Positions 59,985-64,000 of a stretch of DNA of 64,000 nt are shown here, piece by piece; the first letter of the stretch is position 1; each line of letters opens with the position of its first letter. Source of the DNA: Phialocephala subalpina (lineage: Eukaryota; Ascomycota; Leotiomycetes; Helotiales; Mollisiaceae); contig FJOG01000006.1 in the NCBI GenBank assembly GCA_900073065.1, forward strand, positions 273,167 through 337,166. The letters run 5' to 3'. The notes below the pieces were generated by a model. The model made no database searches, was not told the origin of the DNA, and was given only the letters and a program-made list of their open reading frames with translations. The position numbers and the translations under genes are program-made.

Positions 59985-62900
59985 TCAAAAACTGTCAACC
60001 CTCCTATTCCGAAAACTCGACCCCTCCTTCCTCCCCACCTCATCAACCACCCACCTCGTCGCCCCATCCTCCTCCCTCCTCCACCCATAAGCATAGCTCT
60101 TCCCTAACTCCTTAATCGCTCTATCCCGCTCCTTCGTCTTCACCATACTCAAACTCTCAAAATCCCTACTCATACCCGTGCCTGCTACATAAGTCATTAC
60201 ACTTGCAATGGTATCCGGTGGTCTTGTCAACATCGGTAATTTCCTTCTCCATACGTTCACGATCAGGAGTTGGATGACCATCAAGGTCAGGATGGCGAGA
60301 CTGAGGACGCTCCAGAAGAGGAATTCACCTCGTTGTTGGCCGGGTCGATAGGGGAGTCCAGCAAGAGCGATGATTAGGAACTCTGCAGCTAGGCCAGTGA
60401 ATGCTACGGAAGCGGCTGTGAAGTGTCCGTTCCACATTAGAGGGAAGAAAGCTGTTACAGGGAACATATGTCTGCTTAGCAAGATCGTTGGATCTGGTTC
60501 TGCATCTCCACGACCGAGATCGATGTATGGGGTGAAAGTTTGCATGTCTGTCATCCCAAGTCAGCATTCAAAATTCAAGGAGAGGGAGGAAGGGAAGACG
60601 TACCTCGGAACAACCTTCCCCAATAACCCGCAACAATCGTCCCCAACACCGCAAAAAAGATCCTCATACCCGTCCCCGACGCCGCAGCAGTCGCCAAAAA
60701 CACAATCTTCGTCTGATCCACCTTGCTGAGCGCCGCACATGTCAGCCCAAGCAACGCAAGCAACAACATTGCAAACACAGCATCAAAATAAAACCGGTTA
60801 TTCCTCCAATTGTTTATGAACGGAATCTTCTCTTTCAAGCCTCCTAGCTTTGAGAAGAACCCAGGTCCCTTCTCAGCTTTCTTTGCTGCAATTTCTGAAG
60901 GAGGAACAGGCATGATTCCGAACTTCACAATCCCGGATCCGGTTTGGAAATTCCCGAGTTTGTATTTTCGTCCCTTCAGGCGGCGAGCGAGCTCCGCGGT
61001 GGTGAGGTCTGCCGGGACGTTGGAGAATTCTTGTTCGATGGTGGGATGGCCCATTACTACTGCTACGCCCGCGATAGATGTCGGATCTGCGCTGAGGGAA
61101 TTGGGTTTCTTCCACCATTGTGACAGCATGAAGAGGATTGCTATCGCTTGGATTATGAGTGTGGTGATGATTACGTTCATGACCCAAGGATTGGAACTGA
61201 GCTTAGGTGGGCAGGGAACGCTTGTGCAGTACGAAGTATCCAGAAACGTTGCTCCGGCTGTAAATCCACTTCCCAAATTCGCGATCAAGAGGGCGGCGTT
61301 GATTGGGAGAGCGATGGAGGGTGAGCCAGCAAGAGTGGAGAATGGTGCTCCACCTGGACTTGTGAGTTGACGAATGGGTTCGTGGAGCAGCATTGTTTGG
61401 TAGAATGGTGTGAGGAATTGGATGAATGCTCGACCGACGATGATGGGGACGTAGTTCCCAACTACGACTTGGGATATGGGGTAGATGTCTAGGCCTGCGT
61501 TTGTTGGGATGTCAGAGCTGTTTGAGGGAGGGTTGCTTCCGCCGCCGCCTCCACCACCTCCACCTCCGGCAGTACCTGAGGGGCCAAGTGTTACACGGCT
61601 TCCTGGTGGCAGGGTGCCGGTGGTACTTGCTTGGTCGGATTGCAGGAGACTCGCTAGTGAGTCCGTGGATGAAGGCTTGCTAGTTGGGGAAGGTGTCGAT
61701 ATCAGGTGGGCGGTCGGCAGAGTTGCAGAAGACTCCGAAATAATGCTGCTTGGTAGTGGTGTCTTTGCCGTAGATGCAAGGGATATCGACGCAGGCGTGG
61801 AAACTGGCGATGGCGACATACTTGGTGACAAGGTGGCCGAGGGTGGAGAGACGGACGGAGACACGATTGGGGTAATCAGAGGGGCAATCGAGCTTGGCGA
61901 TATCACTGGTAATGGTGTTATAGGAGTTATAATTGATGGAGGCGAAACGCTACTTGGGGGAAGGACAAGAAGTACAGGTCCACTTGAGGATGCTGTTGAG
62001 GGACCCGATGGCGTTCCTGAAGCTACCGTCACTGGTAGAGGCGAGGTGGACACGGAAGGTGTTGATGTTGGAGATACTGGTATCGAAACAGATGTGCTTG
62101 AAATACTGGGAACTGACGACGATGGTATCGAGACCGTTCCAGAGGATGGAGTGACAACAACTATCGGCGGTGAGGAAGAGGGTATAAGCGACGGAGCCGA
62201 ACTGGAAGTACTCGAAGGCGTTGTGCCAGGACTCGATACACTCGATAAAGATATTACGCTTGTCGAGGGCGTGGCAATAACCACAGGAGGCGACGAAGAC
62301 GGTGTCAAGGAAGAACTTGAGCTAGAAGAACTCGATATGCTCGGCGATGAGACTGAAACAGACGCAGAGCTCGTCGATGGGGTAACAACGAGAACCGGAG
62401 GCGACGAAGAGGTGCTAGAGCTCACAACGCTGGATGTACTCGATATCGACGAAGAGGAATTCGAGGAGACGGAAATTGTCGGTGTCAAAGAAGGCACGCT
62501 GGTACTCAAACTCGGGGTGATCGTTGGGGGTGTCGTGATCGAACTGGAGCTATTTGATGTAATCGTAATCCCACAGCCATCTATCGAGTTGAAGTCGGTC
62601 ACACAAGTAATGACCGGCTCAGGTCCACCGCTCCGAGCAACGGTCGTGAAGAATCCACCTATGCTTGCTATGGCGAATCCAACCCTTGGCGAAGGCGGAA
62701 CTGTGGTACATACGACCGTGGCATTCAAGCAAGTGTTGATGCTGGAGGAAGGAGTAGGTGTAATTATACTGGACGAGTTCGAGGTGATTGTGGGTGTTAC
62801 TAAAACGCTCGAGGAATTCGAGGTCGTGGTAATGCCGCAGCCAGGAATTGTGGCCAACGAGGTCGTACAATCAGTCTCCAATTGCCTTTTCCCAATCACA

Positions 62901-64000
62901 GGAAATGTCGTACATGAGACGATATTCGTCATGCAAGAGGGAAGGCTGGTTGTGGGAGTTATTGGCGGACTCGAAGTGGAGGACGTAGAGTTGACACCAC
63001 AGCCAGGAATTGAGAAGAAAGATGTCGCACAATCCGTCAGAGCGACAGATTGTCTCTTGATAATGATATCTGGACATGAGACCGTGCTCGTCATGCAGGA
63101 AGGAAGAGGACTAGAAGACGTCGTCGTGATAGGAGTACTCGAAGTGCTTGCACATCCTGGAGTTGTGAAGAATGAGGTAACACAATCCGTATTGAATTGT
63201 CTCTTGCCAATGATGTCTGGACAGGATACCGTGCTGGTCATGCAAGGAGGAAGGCTGCTGCTGGGTGTGATTGTTGGGAAAGAGGTCGTGCTTCCACAGC
63301 CGAACAAGATAGAAAATGAGGTTGCACAATCTGTTTGCAGTTGTCTTTTGCCAATGATGGGGAATGTGGTGCAAGATACAGTGCTCGTCAAGCAAGTGTT
63401 CACGCTGCTAGTTGGCGTTGGAGACGATGTGATAGAGCTATTGGAAACCAGCAATATGGGTATCGATGGTGTTGGAGTAATGGAGGAGCTGTTGCTGGTC
63501 GGAGTAATAATAGGCGGACTCGACGAGGAGATACAGCTAGCCGCAGTCGAATAAGAAGTCACACAATCCGTGGGTGATTGTCTCTTAAAAATAATATCAG
63601 GACAAGAAACAATGGGTGTTATGCACGGGTCACTGCTCGAGGTCGGTGTGATTGACGGGGGAATTGTCGAAGAAAGACAGCTCTCTGCGGTAACAAAAGC
63701 AGTGACGCAGTCCTCCGAGCCACATTCAACGATGCTCGACAGGCAAGGATCAACGCTGGAGGTGATCACTGGCGGAGTCGACGACGAAATACAGCTCGCA
63801 GCAGTCGAATAGGAGGTAACGCAATCCGTAGACCCTTGTCGTTTGAAGATGATGTCTGGACAAGAGACAATGGGAGTTACGCAAGGGTCGACACTTGATG
63901 AAGAGCTCGGGGGACTTGTGATTGTTGGTGAGCTTGAGGAAAACGTGATGTCGCACTCGAACAGCCGGTAAAATTCAGTGAAGCAGTCCGTTGGTGTAGG
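59985..64000 (-). CDS. DUF3433 membrane protein with repetitive Ser/Thr/Cys ectodomain (5' end outside window)
   Basis: Two exons are visible (64000-60604 and 60547-59985; intron 56 bp), giving 1319 residues. The 5' end lies beyond the right edge. The visible N-terminal 900 residues are Ser/Thr/Pro-rich, with units of about 50-65 residues that each carry a C-x-TSTVSCPDII-(x)-KRQ block and a DC-VTSF-(x)-GC block. A pure Ser/Thr/Pro tract and a polyglycine run (about ten Gly) follow. The C-terminal part has several membrane helices (VMNVIITTLIIQAIAILFML, DAVFAMLLLALLGLTCAALS) and the RLFRDMQTFTPYIDLGRG region that marks a second DUF3433 module, with further helices after it. The family is fungal and of unknown function. 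The ectodomain looks like a mucin-like, disulfide-bearing stalk. The KRQ and KR sites could be Kex2-type cleavage points. Confidence 0.85.
62550..64000 (-). repeat. Tandem cysteine-bearing repeat units in DUF3433 ectodomain
   Basis: At least seven imperfect coding units are visible. Each gives a TCxTSxVSCPDI-like block, often followed by a KRQ dibasic site and DCxTSF plus a second GC or SC cysteine, then a Ser/Thr spacer. Nucleotide similarity between neighbouring units is high, so slippage or unequal exchange is likely to change unit number. The array continues past the window edge. Confidence 0.8.

Noticed and set aside
61485..63554. 689-codon plus-strand ORF rich in Gly, Val and Glu
   Set aside because: It is the exact antisense of the DUF3433 Ser/Thr repeat region, whose repetitive codons leave the opposite strand open. 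It has no independent family match.

Overview
The window is nuclear DNA of a filamentous ascomycete (Pezizomycotina). The evidence is short GT-AG introns (mostly 45-80 bp), a fused trifunctional histidine enzyme, fungus-restricted families (2EXR, DUF7704, DUF3433, CPAF-like S41 peptidase, NRPS-like reductase) and AT-rich DNA carrying the signature of repeat-induced point mutation (RIP). The protein style is compatible with Leotiomycetes/Helotiales, but that placement is a guess. I worked by eye; all splice sites are inferred from frame, consensus and family similarity.

Layout. 1-3650 is a RIP-destroyed repeat island with no genes. 3.9-11.7 kb holds a 2EXR protein, an NRPS-like adenylate-forming reductase (minus) and a divergent MFS transporter (plus), which could form a tiny metabolite cluster beside the island. 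12.8-17.2 kb holds a hypothetical gene with an in-frame TAG, an ankyrin protein and a truncated GMC oxidoreductase relic. 18-22.4 kb is housekeeping: the HIS4-type histidine gene diverging from TAF9. 22.4-30.6 kb is accessory: a long foldback element, three small signal-peptide/one-TM genes in a row (the middle one frameshifted), an AT-rich patch and a 772-residue protein I do not recognise. 31-35.7 kb is one 5-exon gene split by a 1,967-bp Fot1/pogo-type transposon with a TA target duplication. 38-40.6 kb is a secreted, probably GPI-anchored S41-like peptidase, followed by a 431-bp assembly gap. 43.2-46.5 kb carries three hypothetical genes. 47.5-58.4 kb is conserved again: RPB1, glutathione reductase, SWD1 and a DUF7704 membrane protein. 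A second copy of the foldback element lies at 58.7-58.9 kb. The right edge cuts a DUF3433 membrane protein with a long repetitive Ser/Thr/Cys ectodomain.

How the genes relate. Housekeeping genes (HIS4, TAF9, RPB1, GLR1, SWD1) are independent neighbours; RPB1, TAF9 and SWD1 share transcription/chromatin roles but nothing indicates co-regulation. The strongest unusual signals are the clean TA-flanked transposon inside a coding exon, the two related foldback elements that share a core, the row of small SP-TM proteins, and the nonsense codon inside an otherwise open coding exon.
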